Shown here piece after piece: positions 20,127 through 29,538 of a DNA stretch of 64,000 bases. The first letter of the stretch is position 1; each line of letters opens with the position of its first letter. The translations under genes and the position numbers were made by a program. The notes below the pieces were generated by a model. It was not told the DNA's origin and ran no database searches. It saw nothing but the letters and a program-made list of their open reading frames with translations. Source of the DNA: Rhizobium sp. NZLR1 (GTDB lineage Bacteria > Pseudomonadota > Alphaproteobacteria > Rhizobiales > Rhizobiaceae); the NCBI RefSeq assembly GCF_017357385.1, contig NZ_CP071632.1:1059501-1123500 (forward strand). Reading direction: 5' to 3'.

Positions 20127-20255
20127 ATGCCGCCGAACCCCGACCGCCCCTCCGTCAGCCTGCTGGGACAGTCGGCTCTATCCAGGGTGATCGGCATCTC
20201 GCTGGTCATTGCCGCCCTTTGGCTGGCCATTCATTGGGCGGTTCTGCTGCCATGA
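20127..20255 (+). CDS. Small membrane protein heading the zinc transporter operon
   Basis: 42 residues: a polar N-terminus (MPPNPDRPSVSLLG) and one hydrophobic helix (VIGISLVIAALWLAIHWAVL). It starts 16 bases after the second Zur box, and its stop overlaps the ATP-binding gene by four bases (ATGA), so translational coupling is likely. I recognise no family. A role as a leader peptide or a transporter accessory subunit is inference from position alone; a weak GGAT ribosome-binding site is the main reason for doubt. Confidence 0.6.
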   Translation: MPPNPDRPSVSLLGQSALSRVIGISLVIAALWLAIHWAVLLP

Positions 20256-21001
20256 CGCCGGTGATCCGTATCGACAATCTGACGGTCGCCTATAACCGGC
20301 ATCCCGCCATCCATCATGTCTCCGGCGCCTTTGCGCCGGGCAGCCTGACGGCGATTGCCGGGCCGAATGGGGCTGGCAAGTCGACGCTGTTGAAGGCGAT
20401 CATGGGGGAGCTTCGCCCGGCCGAAGGCAGGGTCGAGCATCGGCTGGGGCGGGCGGAATTCGGTTATCTCCCGCAGGCGGCCGAGATCGACCGGCGTTTT
20501 CCGATCTCGGTCATCGACACCGTCATGCTCGGCGCCTGGAAGAAAACCGGAGCTTTCGGCCGCATTGCGCCCAGCGAGATGAAGAGGGCAGGCGAGGCGC
20601 TATCCGCGGTCGGGCTCGAAGGTTTCGGAAAACGTCATGTTGGATCGCTGTCGGCAGGCCAGTTCCAGCGTGTGCTGTTTGCCCGCCTGCTGCTGCAGGA
20701 TGCCGGCATCATCCTGCTCGACGAGCCGTTTACGGCAATCGATGCCCGCACCACCAGGGACCTGATCGATATCGTCACCCGCTGGCATGGCGAGGGCCGC
20801 ACGGTGATTGCCGTGCTGCATGATTTCGAGCTCGTGCGCGCGCATTTTCCCGAGACCCTGCTGCTTGCCCGCGAGCTTGTCGGCTGGGGCCCGACCGCCG
20901 AGGTCATGTCTTCAGTCAATCTGCTGAAGGCCCGCGCCATGGCCGAGCGCTGGGATGAGGATGCCGAGGCTTGCGGCCCTGAACAGGCGCCGGCGGCATG
21001 A
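20252..21001 (+). CDS. aztA: Zinc ABC transporter ATP-binding protein (AztA/ZnuC type)
   Basis: 249 residues. Walker A GPNGAGKST, Q-loop GYLPQAAEID, signature LSAGQFQRV (instead of LSGGQ), Walker B IILLDEP and the switch histidine VLHDFE are all present. It powers zinc uptake with the permease and binding protein encoded next. The start at 20252 overlaps the small ORF; an upstream in-frame reading is out of frame with any family N-terminus. Zur boxes and the substrate-binding protein make zinc the likely cargo. The AztA label rather than ZnuC is preferred because the binding protein lacks a His-rich loop; this is a moderate call. Confidence 0.88.
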   Translation: MTPVIRIDNLTVAYNRHPAIHHVSGAFAPGSLTAIAGPNGAGKSTLLKAIMGELRPAEGRVEHRLGRAEFGYLPQAAEIDRRFPISVIDTVMLGAWKKTGAFGRIAPSEMKRAGEALSAVGLEGFGKRHVGSLSAGQFQRVLFARLLLQDAGIILLDEPFTAIDARTTRDLIDIVTRWHGEGRTVIAVLHDFELVRAHFPETLLLARELVGWGPTAEVMSSVNLLKARAMAERWDEDAEACGPEQAPAA

Positions 21002-21861
21002 CGGCTTACGATCTCTTCTTCGCGCCGTTTGCCGATTTCGGTTTCATGCGCCGGGCGCTGGTCGCCTGCCTTTGCCTCGGACTCGGCTCCGGGCCGATCG
21101 GCGTCTTCCTGATGCTCAGGCGCATGAGCCTGATGGGCGATGCCATGAGCCATGCCGTGCTGCCGGGGGCGGCGATCGGTTACCTCGTCGCCGGCTCGCT
21201 GTCGCTGACGGCGATGGGCCTCGGCGGCCTTGTCGCCGGCCTGTCGGTGGCGCTGCTTTCCGGCGCCGTCAGCCGGATGACCGTGCTGCAGGAGGATGCG
21301 AGCTTTGCCAGCTTCTATCTCGCGTCGCTGGCGCTCGGCGTGCTGATCGTCTCGCTGCGCGGTTCGAATATCGATCTGCTGCATGTGCTCTTCGGCACCA
21401 TTCTGGCGATCGATGCTCCGGCCCTTTATCTGATCGGCGCGATCACCTCGCTGACCCTCGTCATCCTCGCGGTCATCTACCGGCCGCTGGTGGCCGAATG
21501 TTTCGATCCCGGCTTCCTGCGCGCCGTCGGCGGGCGTGGCCCGGTCTATCACGTCCTCTTTCTGCTGATGGTGGTCTTGAACCTCGTCGCCAGCTTCCAG
21601 GCGCTCGGCACACTGATGGCGGTCGGCCTGATGATGCTGCCGGCGGCGGTCGCCCAGCTCTGGTCGCGCAGCTTAGCCGTGATGATGGCGATCGCTGCTT
21701 CAAGTGCCGCCGCCTCCGGCTATCTCGGCCTGATCGCCTCCTACCATCTCGAACTCGCCTCCGGCCCGACGATCATCATGACGGCGGCGATCCTCTACGC
21801 CTTTTCGATCTTTTTCGCGCCCTCGGGCCTCGCCAGGCGCTTCTTTCCCGCCCGCATCTGA
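20998..21861 (+). CDS. aztB: Zinc ABC transporter permease (AztB/ZnuB type)
   Basis: 287 residues, eight to nine helices of the ABC-3 metal permease family. The conserved LMLRRMSLMGDAMSHAVLPG segment and SLRGSNIDLLHVLFGTIL are clear. Start overlaps the ATPase stop (ATGA). It forms the inner-membrane channel of the transporter. Confidence 0.9.
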   Translation: MTAYDLFFAPFADFGFMRRALVACLCLGLGSGPIGVFLMLRRMSLMGDAMSHAVLPGAAIGYLVAGSLSLTAMGLGGLVAGLSVALLSGAVSRMTVLQEDASFASFYLASLALGVLIVSLRGSNIDLLHVLFGTILAIDAPALYLIGAITSLTLVILAVIYRPLVAECFDPGFLRAVGGRGPVYHVLFLLMVVLNLVASFQALGTLMAVGLMMLPAAVAQLWSRSLAVMMAIAASSAAASGYLGLIASYHLELASGPTIIMTAAILYAFSIFFAPSGLARRFFPARI

Positions 21862-21886
21862 AGGGCTGATTCCCAAGGAGACCTCG

Positions 21887-22786
21887 ATGACATCGCACAG
21901 ACTGCTTCTCTCCGCAGCAATCCCCGCTCTGATGGCGCTGTCGGCCATGCCGGCCTCCGCCGAAACGCTGAAGGTGGTTGCCTCCTTCACCGTGCTTGCC
22001 GATGTCGTCAGGGAGGTGGGCGGCGACCATGTTGACGTGAAGAGCCTCGTTGGGCCGAACGGCGATCCCCATGAATTCGAGCCGTCGCCGGCCGACGCCA
22101 AGAATTTGAACGCGGCTCAAGTGACCTTCGTCAGCGGCGAAGGGCTGGAAGGCTGGATGGACCGGCTGATCACCGCCTCGGGCTACAAGGGCAAGCCGGT
22201 CACCGTCTCCGAAGGCATCGACACCCGCACCATGGATGAGGACGGCGAAAAGATCACCGATCCGCATGTCTGGAACAGCCCGGTCAACGTCAAGATCTGG
22301 GTCGCCAATATCGAGAGGGCGCTGTCATCTGCCGACCCCGCCGATGCCGCGGCGTTCAAGGCCAATGCCGAGACGTATACAAAGAGGCTGGACGAATTGA
22401 ACACCTACGCCCACGCGAAATTCGACAAGGTAGCCGACGATCGCCGCAAGGTGCTGACCAGCCATGACGCCTTCGGTTATTTCGGCCGCGAGTATAATGT
22501 CAGCTTCCTCGCGCCCCTCGGCCTTTCCACCGAAAGCGAGGCATCGGCCGCCGACGTCGCCAAACTGATCGAGCAGATCAAGGGCGAGCACGTGAAGGCC
22601 TATTTCTTCGAGAATTCCAACGATCCGCGCCTGGTCAAGCAGGTCGCCAAGGCAACCGGTGCCGAGCCCGGCGGCGAGCTCTATGTCGAATCGCTGTCCG
22701 ACGCCAAGGGACCGGCGCCGACCTACGAGAAGATGTTCCGCTACAATGTCGACCAGCTCGCCGCCGCCATGGCGAAATCGAGCTGA
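21887..22786 (+). CDS. aztC: Zinc ABC transporter substrate-binding protein (AztC/ZnuA type)
   Basis: 299 residues. Signal peptide with cleavage near PASAET, then the cluster A-I fold. Candidate ligands follow the zinc pattern His-His-His-Asp: H62 (GDPHEFEPSP), H127 (TDPHVWNSP), H193 (TSHDAFGYFG) and D272 (ESLSDAKGPAPTY). A glutamate at the third position would have suggested manganese. The long His-rich loop of classical ZnuA is absent, as in AztC. AAGGAGA site 25 bases after the permease gene. Part of the Zur-controlled operon. Confidence 0.9.
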   Translation: MTSHRLLLSAAIPALMALSAMPASAETLKVVASFTVLADVVREVGGDHVDVKSLVGPNGDPHEFEPSPADAKNLNAAQVTFVSGEGLEGWMDRLITASGYKGKPVTVSEGIDTRTMDEDGEKITDPHVWNSPVNVKIWVANIERALSSADPADAAAFKANAETYTKRLDELNTYAHAKFDKVADDRRKVLTSHDAFGYFGREYNVSFLAPLGLSTESEASAADVAKLIEQIKGEHVKAYFFENSNDPRLVKQVAKATGAEPGGELYVESLSDAKGPAPTYEKMFRYNVDQLAAAMAKSS

Positions 22787-22798
22787 GCTGGCGCACAG

Positions 22799-23404
22799 TC
22801 AGGCTGCGGCCCGGTGCTCGTCACGGGCCGCAGTCCACACCTCGCGCGCCGCATCGACATTCATGATTGCGATGCCGATCCCGACGATCAGGTCGGGCCA
22901 CGCCGACGTCCAGAAAAACGCGGTGATCAATCCCGCACCGACGATGGCGATATTCGCGACCGCGTCGTTGCGGGCGGACAGGAAGGCCGCCTTCGTCAGG
23001 CTTCCGCCGTGATGACGAAAGCGGGCGAGCAGCAAGGCGCAGCCCAGATTGACGACGAGGGCGCCGAGGCCAGTCAGGGATAACGCAAAGGCCTCGGGCG
23101 CAACAGGCACGGTGAACTTCTGCCAAGCGGTCCAGATCGTGGCGATCGCCGGTGCGAGCAGAATTGCGGCGAGTGCCATGCCGACGCGGGCTCGCGACCG
23201 CATCGACCAGCCGAGCGCCATCAGGATCAACAGATTGACCGAGGCATCTTCGAGGAAATCGACCGAGTCTGCGAAAAGCGAGACAGACCCGATCGAAAGG
23301 GCGACCGTGAACTCGATTCCGAAATAGGCGAGGTTCGCGAGCGCGACGATCGTGACGGCGCGGCGAAGGGCGGAACTTTGCATATCCGTATCAGTCTTTT
23401 CCAT
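22799..23404 (-). CDS. Short CDF-type cation transporter
   Basis: 201 residues with about six helices. Metal-site signatures of cation diffusion facilitators are visible in SLFADSVDFLEDA (TM2) and SARNDAVANIAIVG (TM5), but the usual TM5 HxxxD is ND here, and the C-terminal cytoplasmic domain of typical CDF proteins (about 300 residues in all) is missing. It lies tail-to-tail with the zinc importer operon, 12 bases away, so an opposing efflux role is plausible but not shown. Start 23404; ATG 23383 is an alternative. Possible inverted repeat terminator inside its 3' end. Confidence 0.72.
   Translation of the reverse strand: MEKTDTDMQSSALRRAVTIVALANLAYFGIEFTVALSIGSVSLFADSVDFLEDASVNLLILMALGWSMRSRARVGMALAAILLAPAIATIWTAWQKFTVPVAPEAFALSLTGLGALVVNLGCALLLARFRHHGGSLTKAAFLSARNDAVANIAIVGAGLITAFFWTSAWPDLIVGIGIAIMNVDAAREVWTAARDEHRAAA
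22804..22833. terminator. Hairpin at the convergent aztC / CDF gene ends
   Basis: CTGCGGCCC (22804-22812) and GGGCCGCAG (22825-22833), a perfect 9-bp inverted repeat 18 bases after the aztC stop. It overlaps the coding end of the CDF gene and lacks a U-tract, so its role as terminator is uncertain. Confidence 0.35.
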
Positions 23405-23537
23405 AAATCAGCCGAGGACGGCGCTGTTTGCTCGCGGCTGCGAGACACTGCTGCAAGCCTAAGTGCAGCATGTCCTTGCAGCACAAGGGGAGGGCCGCTC
23501 GGGCCGATCCCGTTTTCGCGTAGACCGCTTGCGGCTC

Positions 23538-23846
23538 TTACAGATTGAGGTCGAAGACCAGGATGCCGGCAAGGCCTCCATCCGTCGAAGAGACGATACG
23601 CTCGCCAACGGTCGCATGCTCGGGATGGATGAGATAGGCGTCGCGAGCCTCAGCACTCTCAAAGGTCACGGCAAAACCGTCGACGAAGCCGCCGTGCAGC
23701 CCCTCGGGCGAAACGTTCGGCCCGTATTTGATATCAAGGATGCCGGGAATAACCTGCTTGAGGGCGGCGATCGCCGCAAACAGCGACTGCTTGTCGTCGC
23801 TCGTCACCGCGGTCTTCAGCCGCAGGAATACGCAGTGCAGGATCAT
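23538..23846 (-). CDS. Dabb (stress-responsive A/B barrel) domain protein
   Basis: 102 residues matching a dimeric alpha/beta barrel: MILHCVFLRLK at the start, a long helix AAIAALKQVIPGILDIKYG, the GFAVTFESAEARDAYLIHP strand-helix and HATVGERIV. Dabb proteins include plant stress proteins and some cyclases; the bacterial role is open. ATG 23846 has a GGAGGAG site, which rules out the longer reading. Confidence 0.85.
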   Translation of the reverse strand: MILHCVFLRLKTAVTSDDKQSLFAAIAALKQVIPGILDIKYGPNVSPEGLHGGFVDGFAVTFESAEARDAYLIHPEHATVGERIVSSTDGGLAGILVFDLNL

Positions 23847-23915
23847 CAGTGCTCCTCCCGATTTTCTGTGCCGGCAGAATAGCCGCGAAAGCCGGGAGGG
23901 CAATGAGATTATTTC

Positions 23916-23935
23916 CACGCCGGCGTTGCGGCGTG
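23916..23935 (-). terminator. Terminator-like hairpin downstream of the chemoreceptor
   Basis: CACGCCG-GCGTTG-CGGCGTG, 7-bp stem, about 70 bases past the stop of the leftward chemoreceptor. A T/A-mixed stretch follows on the minus strand, not a clean U-tract. Confidence 0.4.
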
Positions 23936-24005
23936 AAGCTGGCTCTTTTGTTTATGCAGGTCGGTGTCTCGGAACCGCTGCACACGTCCTGATGACATGC
24001 ATTGA

Positions 24006-26186
24006 TCAGCTCGCCAGCTTCATCGCTGCTGGCGACTGGCTGGCGCGCGAAACTGCGCCGCCGAGGCCGAAGCGGCCGACGACCGCTGCCAGGTTCTCCG
24101 TTTCCTGCGCAAGCCCCTGTGCTGCGGCCGTCGTCTCTTCGACCATGGCGGCGTTCTGCTGGGTAACCTTGTCCATCAGATCGGCGGCGGCGGAAACTTC
24201 CCGCAGGCTGATTGCCTGCGCCTGCGCGCTGGTGGCGATTTCATTGACCGTATCGCTCATGCCGACAACGCGATCGACGATCTTGGAGAGCGCCACACCG
24301 GTTTCTTCGACCAGGTTGACGCCGGTCTGAACCTGCGACGACGACATTGAGATCAGCCCGCTGATTTCCTTTGCCGCCTGGGCGGAGCGTTGCGCCAGTT
24401 CCCTGACCTCCTGGGCGACGACGGCAAAGCCCTTGCCGGCTTCACCGGCCCGCGCTGCCTCGACGCCGGCATTGAGCGCCAGCAGGTTGGTCTGGAAGGC
24501 GATTTCGTCGATCACCCGGATGATATTGCCGATCTTGCCGGAGGAGCCCTGGATTTCGGTCATCGCCTCGATCGCACGGGCAACGACTTCGCCGCCCTTT
24601 TCGGCATCGGCGCGGGCAAGCTTCATCGTTTGCTGCGCGCTGTTTGCCCCTTCGGACGTGTCGTTGACGCCGCGGGTGACTTCACCGAGTGCCGCGACCG
24701 TTTCCTCCAGTGAGGCGGCCTGCTGTTCCGTGCGCCGCGCAAGATCGTTCGACGCCGTCGAAATCTCGCCGAGGCCTGAGCGGATGGTGTAAACGGCGTG
24801 GACGACGTTGCGGATGGTGTCTTCCAATGCGGAAACCGACGTATTGAAGTTCGCCCGGATCGTCTCGAATTCCGGCGCCACCTTGTCGTTCATCCTGACG
24901 GTCAGATCGCCCGAAGCCAGAAGGCCGAACCGGCTCTGCACGACTTCGACGAAATGGTGCAGATCCTCGGCCTTGGCCTGCTCGAGGTCGCCCTGGCGTT
25001 TGCGGTCGGTTTCGACCTGCGCCTGAAGCGTCTCCTGCTCGTCCTTGAGCGCCTCGCCGCGGGCGAGTTGATGGCGGAATTTTTCGAGCGCGCTCTTCAG
25101 GCTTCCAAGCTCGTCGGCGCTGCCATTATGGTCGATCTGCTCGCGATAATTCCCGCCCGCCATCTTCTGGACGGCGCTCAGAATCCCCTTCAGCGGCTTG
25201 CCGATCAGGGTGCGGCTCGCCGTCAGGATGACGCCGAGCATCACGGCCAGAATAAGAAGTCCGCCAATGACCGTATTGTAGATCTGTTGCCAAACCGGCG
25301 CCGAGAAGGTTGCGGCCGGCACATCCAGGACCGCCGCCCAGGTGGTGTTCATTCCGCGGGCGGTAAACGGATAGACCAGGCGGACGGCGCCATCAGGCAA
25401 ACCAGATATCACCCGCATCTTGCCGTCGGCCAGCGCCTGCTTGACGTCATCTGCGCCGGCATCGGCGTAGTCCTTCATCAGATTGTCTTTGTCGGGATGG
25501 GCGAGCCACTTGCCGTCATTGGCAAGCAGCATGACCCGCCCGCCATCGAAGGGGTGCATCTGCGTCAAGGCGGCTGTGAGATCATCGAGCTTGATATCGA
25601 CGCCGGCAAGGCCAACGACAGTCCCGTTCACTTGCATCGGCACCGAAACCGAGGTGACGAGCTTATTCATGTTGGTCAGATAGGGAGAGGTGATGATCGC
25701 CTTTCCGCTCTTCAGCGGCGCGCTGTAATATTCGTCCTCAGGCTTGATGCTCCATGTCGAGAATTCCATCTTGCCGTCATCGCCCTTGGTCCAATACGGC
25801 GTGAAAATACCTTCCTTGTTCAAGGCCTCCGTGCCGGTTGTCGGGTGGGGACCGTCGATCAATTCGCACATCCAGGCGCCGAACACGCTCGGATATTGCG
25901 GAGCCACGGCCTTGATCATCGCAACGATGTCGGCCCGGCTTTTCGATCCGCCGTCGACGAAACCGGAGAGGCTTGCGGCCAGAGCCGTACCGGCCGAGGT
26001 GGCCTCGGTGATATTGGTTGCCACCTGTTGGCTGACCACGGCCGCCTGCTCGGTCGCCAGCGCCATGACCTCCCGCTCGGTATTGGTCTTCACACTCACC
26101 GCATTGAAGGCGGTGTAAGCGATCAGGACGCCGGCGATCGCAGTGCCGGTCGCAAGGATGAGTTTCGCTGAAACGGTTCTGATCAT
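24006..26186 (-). CDS. Methyl-accepting chemotaxis protein with double-Cache sensor
   Basis: 726 residues. An N-terminal membrane helix (about 8-30), then a periplasmic dCache-type domain (about 35-300; [19 protein letters not shown] and [13 protein letters not shown] are typical), a second helix (about 308-330), a HAMP region with [11 protein letters not shown], a second HAMP-like segment ([13 protein letters not shown]) and a signalling domain. The hairpin tip [19 protein letters not shown] and [16 protein letters not shown] are the CheA/CheW contact motifs. It senses an external small ligand, perhaps an amino or organic acid as in other dCache receptors. No CheR-binding pentapeptide at the C-terminus. 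Monocistronic. Confidence 0.93.
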   Translation of the reverse strand: MIRTVSAKLILATGTAIAGVLIAYTAFNAVSVKTNTEREVMALATEQAAVVSQQVATNITEATSAGTALAASLSGFVDGGSKSRADIVAMIKAVAPQYPSVFGAWMCELIDGPHPTTGTEALNKEGIFTPYWTKGDDGKMEFSTWSIKPEDEYYSAPLKSGKAIITSPYLTNMNKLVTSVSVPMQVNGTVVGLAGVDIKLDDLTAALTQMHPFDGGRVMLLANDGKWLAHPDKDNLMKDYADAGADDVKQALADGKMRVISGLPDGAVRLVYPFTARGMNTTWAAVLDVPAATFSAPVWQQIYNTVIGGLLILAVMLGVILTASRTLIGKPLKGILSAVQKMAGGNYREQIDHNGSADELGSLKSALEKFRHQLARGEALKDEQETLQAQVETDRKRQGDLEQAKAEDLHHFVEVVQSRFGLLASGDLTVRMNDKVAPEFETIRANFNTSVSALEDTIRNVVHAVYTIRSGLGEISTASNDLARRTEQQAASLEETVAALGEVTRGVNDTSEGANSAQQTMKLARADAEKGGEVVARAIEAMTEIQGSSGKIGNIIRVIDEIAFQTNLLALNAGVEAARAGEAGKGFAVVAQEVRELAQRSAQAAKEISGLISMSSSQVQTGVNLVEETGVALSKIVDRVVGMSDTVNEIATSAQAQAISLREVSAAADLMDKVTQQNAAMVEETTAAAQGLAQETENLAAVVGRFGLGGAVSRASQSPAAMKLAS

Positions 26187-26516
26187 CTAAAAAGCCCTTC
26201 ATGTCGGCTGATGAAATCTGCTTCGGGCGCGAGGTCATCGAGGAAGGCTGGCGGCGCTGAATGAGGGATAGGCGAGCCACGCATGCGTGCGGGTGAGCAC
26301 GCGTCTCTGTCTTCGAAACCAGGCGAATTGAAAATTTCGGCGGGTTCATCCCGAAGATGCAAGCGGAAACATCACCGCGCGCCGTGCGGATCGTCATCGG
26401 GAGCGGCAACATTGCCGGCTGCGATGACGATCATCATTGCGGTCAGTACAAGATCAGCAGGCTGTGAATAAAAGTTTAAGGGCTAGGAAATTCAATCAAA
26501 ATCGGCGAGATGAAGA
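26187..26516. other. 330-base region without a gene
   Basis: Lies between the chemoreceptor start and the end of the small exported protein, both leftward. It should hold the chemoreceptor promoter. I saw no convincing ORF, terminator with U-tract or known operator in it. Confidence 0.5.
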
Positions 26517-26942
26517 CTACATCTGATCGGTCGTGACCATCGGGCGCTTATAGATCTTCTGGACCAGATCGCGGGACAAGGCGCGGGCCTGGTCTTTCTC
26601 AGCCGGCGTCATCGGCCGGCAGGTGTTCCTGAGGTTGGAACCATCGAGCACTGTCGCGGCACCCGAATTGGCGATGACGAGGTGCCAGCTGCAGGAAGCG
26701 ACCTTGTCGATGGTGACGGCGCCATGGCATCCGGTGGACAGGCAGAAGGCGACGGTTACCTGTGCGCCGTGATCGCCTTTATGCGCCAGTTCCGTGGCTG
26801 TCTTGAAATCCTTGACCCAGCGCTCGCAATGCCCTTGTTTTTCCCCCGACAGGCAGCTTTTGGTGGCGGGAGTGAGTTCGCCGGCCTGAAGCGGCGCGAC
26901 GCAAAAAACACCCAAGGACAGGGTGAGCAGAAATTTGAGCAT
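26517..26942 (-). CDS. Small exported cysteine-containing protein, unknown function
   Basis: 141 residues. A signal peptide (MLKFLLTLSLGVFCVAPLQA) gives a mature protein of about 121 residues with six cysteines (for example SCLSGEKQGHCERW, FCLSTGCHG, ASCSWH), so it is probably periplasmic and disulfide-bonded. The C-terminal EKDQARALSRDLVQKIYKR is helical. No family recognised. Start ATG 26942 has an AAGGAAA site; the earlier in-frame ATG lacks one and would bury the signal peptide. Confidence 0.72.
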   Translation of the reverse strand: MLKFLLTLSLGVFCVAPLQAGELTPATKSCLSGEKQGHCERWVKDFKTATELAHKGDHGAQVTVAFCLSTGCHGAVTIDKVASCSWHLVIANSGAATVLDGSNLRNTCRPMTPAEKDQARALSRDLVQKIYKRPMVTTDQM

Positions 26943-27136
26943 GGGATTTTCCTTGTGCAAGCACTGAGAGGCGCACATCGCAGACCGTTGGTCAATGGTC
27001 TGTCGGAGGGGGTTGTAGACGCCTTCGTCTATTCCCGTAACGCGATGCATCCGAAAACGGGCGGCGAGGTCCCCGCGCGCCTCAGATGTCTTCGGTTTCG
27101 AGGCTCGGTGCAGGCCGCGCCCGATCGGATCGGATG

Positions 27137-28297
27137 TCAGTTTGCGTTCAGGCGCCGACGCACGATGCTCGTGTGGAATTTGGCCCCATGGATCAGTCCA
27201 TCGTCGTTGAAATCGTAATTCGGATTGTGAAGCGGCGCGGAGTCTTCGCCATTGCCCAGGAAGACGAAGCAGCCGGGGACATGGTCGAGGAAGCGCGCGA
27301 AGTCTTCCGATCCGGTCATCGGCTCGCGCCGGGCATTGATATTTTCCGTGGGGAAGACACTGCTGGCTGCGGCAAAGGCTTCCTCCACAAGGACGGCATC
27401 ATTGAGCAGCGGGACGAATTCTCTGGTGTAATTCACCTCGGCCGAAACATTGTGGGCAAGCGCCGTCCCCTCTGCGATCAGGCGCATCTGCTTCTCGACC
27501 AGCGCGCTGACCTCGGGGCGGAAGCTGCGGGCATCGCCGAGGATGCGCGCCAGCCCGGGCAGAGCGTTGCGGGTGCCGTCGGTCAGAAGTTCGGTCACCG
27601 AGACGACGCCGATATCGGTCGGATCGAGCCGACGGGAAACGATCGTCTGGAGGTTCGTCACCAGTGCGCAGGCGGCGACCAGGACTTCGTTGCCTGAGTG
27701 CGGACGCGCGGCGTGTCCGCCGACGCCCTTGAGGACAATCTCGAAATTATCCTCAGCCGACATGATCGCGCCGGCGCGGGTCTCGAAAACGCCGACCGGA
27801 AGACCCGGCATGTTGTGCAGGCCGTAGATTTCGTCGAAGGGAAAGCGCGTCATCAGGCCATCGCCGAGCATCGCCAAGGCGCCTTTGCCCCACTCCTCGG
27901 CAGGCTGAAAGATGAACCGGACCGTGCCGTCGAAATGGCCTTCCTCCGACAGCATCCTGGCGGCGCCAAGCAGCATTGCCGTATGGCCGTCATGGCCGCA
28001 GGCGTGCATCACGCCGGCGGCCTGCGATCGATAGGACCGATCGCCCTGTTCGGTGATCCTGAGGGCATCCATATCGGCGCGCAGCGCGATGGAACGATTG
28101 CCGCCGCCACGCCTGAGCGTTCCGACAACCCCTGTGCCGCCAACACCTTCGACCACCTCGTCGAGCCCGAATTCCCGCAATTTCCGCGCGACGAAGGCCG
28201 CCGTCCGCTTCTCCTCGAAGCCGAATTCGGGATGGCTGTGAAGGTCGCGCCTCCAGGCGGTCATTTCCCGTTGCAGCATCTGGCTGTCGACGCTCAT
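27137..28297 (-). CDS. M20 family amidohydrolase (hippurate/N-acyl-amino-acid hydrolase type)
   Basis: 386 residues. The M20D pattern is clear: RRDLHSHPEFGFEE, LRADMDAL, the metal-binding HACGHDGHTAMLLGAA and FQPAEEWGKGA. The dimerisation domain has GGHAARPHSG and the last ligand histidine is in LHNPNYDFND. Such enzymes cleave N-acyl bonds of amino acids. Its start overlaps the stop of the next M20 gene (ATGA), and both follow a diaminopropionate ammonia-lyase gene. Together they suggest release and breakdown of an N-substituted diamino acid. Confidence 0.9.
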   Translation of the reverse strand: MSVDSQMLQREMTAWRRDLHSHPEFGFEEKRTAAFVARKLREFGLDEVVEGVGGTGVVGTLRRGGGNRSIALRADMDALRITEQGDRSYRSQAAGVMHACGHDGHTAMLLGAARMLSEEGHFDGTVRFIFQPAEEWGKGALAMLGDGLMTRFPFDEIYGLHNMPGLPVGVFETRAGAIMSAEDNFEIVLKGVGGHAARPHSGNEVLVAACALVTNLQTIVSRRLDPTDIGVVSVTELLTDGTRNALPGLARILGDARSFRPEVSALVEKQMRLIAEGTALAHNVSAEVNYTREFVPLLNDAVLVEEAFAAASSVFPTENINARREPMTGSEDFARFLDHVPGCFVFLGNGEDSAPLHNPNYDFNDDGLIHGAKFHTSIVRRRLNAN

Positions 28298-29538
28298 TTC
28301 GGCCGTTCCCCTGTTGCAAGTCCGCAAACGACGTCGAGGAGGATATTCGCTCCCGCGACAAGGTCCGTGTCTGATGTGAACTCCTTCGGATTATGACTGA
28401 TCCCGCCGCGGCTGGGCACGAAGATCATCGCGCTTGGCGCGATGCGCGCAATCATCTGGGCGTCATGGCCGGCACCCGATGTCATGCGCCTGCACGCCAG
28501 GCCGCGATCCCCGGCGGCAACCTCAATCCGTTGAACGATCGCTCGATCGAACTTGACCGGCTCGAATCGTGCCAGCCGCTCGACGGATACGCCAACCTTT
28601 TCGTCTGAGGAAAGCAGATCGAGGAATGCGGCGAGCGCGTTTTCCTCTTCTTTCAGTCGGTCTTCGTCCGGATCACGCAGATCGACCGTGAACGTCGCGC
28701 GTGAAGGAATGACATTGATGGCGTTCGGTTCGAAGGCGATGCAGCCGACGGTCGCGACAGTTGGGGTGTTCGATGCCTTTGCGCGGTCCCGCAGAAAGGT
28801 GATGACGCGGGCAGCCGCGTAGCCGGCGTCCCGGCGCATCGAGATCGGTGTCGTGCCGGCATGATTGGCATCACCGTCGATGGTCACCCTCTGCCACGAA
28901 ATGCCCTGCAGATCCTCGACCGCGCCGACCGATATGCGCTCCCTCTCGAGAACAGGACCTTGCTCGATATGCAGTTCGACATAGGCATGCGGCGTCATGA
29001 AGCCGGGCGCATGGGTGCCGGCATAGCCGATCCGCGCGAGTTCATCGCCGAGCACCGTGCCATCCGTGCCCACCGTCTTCAGCGCAGCAGTGACATCGAG
29101 GCCTCCGGAATAGACCAGCGAACCCATCATGTCGGGCGCATAGCGCACCCCTTCCTCATTGGTGAAGGCGGCAACAACGATTGGGCGCGACGGTTCAAAC
29201 CCTTGGCTTTTGAGGGTCTTGATCACCTCCAGGCCGGCCAGCACGCCATAACATCCGTCATAGATGCCCGCATTGATCACCGTGTCGATGTGGGAGCCGA
29301 TCATGATCGGCTTTTTCCCGGCGCCCGCGCCATTCCAGATGCCGAAGATGTTGCCGATATGGTCGACTGCAACCTCCAGCCCGGCCTCATCGAGCCAGGA
29401 GACAACCTGATCGCGTCCAAGCTTTTCGCTATCGGACGCCGCCAATCGGACAAGCCTTCCGTCGGCATCGCGGCCGATCTCGCCGAGCTTGGCGATGCGT
29501 CCGAGCAGGCGCGCGGGATCGATCGAACGATGGCTCAT
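28294..29538 (-). CDS. Zn-dependent amidohydrolase, allantoate/N-carbamoyl-L-amino acid hydrolase type
   Basis: 414 residues of the M20C branch. Visible are GSHIDTVINAGIYDGCYGVLAG (metal ligands H and D), FTNEEGVRY (catalytic and bridging Glu), HIEQGPVLE and TSGAGHDAQMIA (last histidine). The family splits C-N bonds in N-carbamoyl or ureido compounds. Stop overlaps the start of the downstream M20D gene, and its own start overlaps the stop of the ammonia-lyase gene (29535-29538), so three genes are translationally chained. Substrate unknown. Confidence 0.9.
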   Translation of the reverse strand: MSHRSIDPARLLGRIAKLGEIGRDADGRLVRLAASDSEKLGRDQVVSWLDEAGLEVAVDHIGNIFGIWNGAGAGKKPIMIGSHIDTVINAGIYDGCYGVLAGLEVIKTLKSQGFEPSRPIVVAAFTNEEGVRYAPDMMGSLVYSGGLDVTAALKTVGTDGTVLGDELARIGYAGTHAPGFMTPHAYVELHIEQGPVLERERISVGAVEDLQGISWQRVTIDGDANHAGTTPISMRRDAGYAAARVITFLRDRAKASNTPTVATVGCIAFEPNAINVIPSRATFTVDLRDPDEDRLKEEENALAAFLDLLSSDEKVGVSVERLARFEPVKFDRAIVQRIEVAAGDRGLACRRMTSGAGHDAQMIARIAPSAMIFVPSRGGISHNPKEFTSDTDLVAGANILLDVVCGLATGERPK

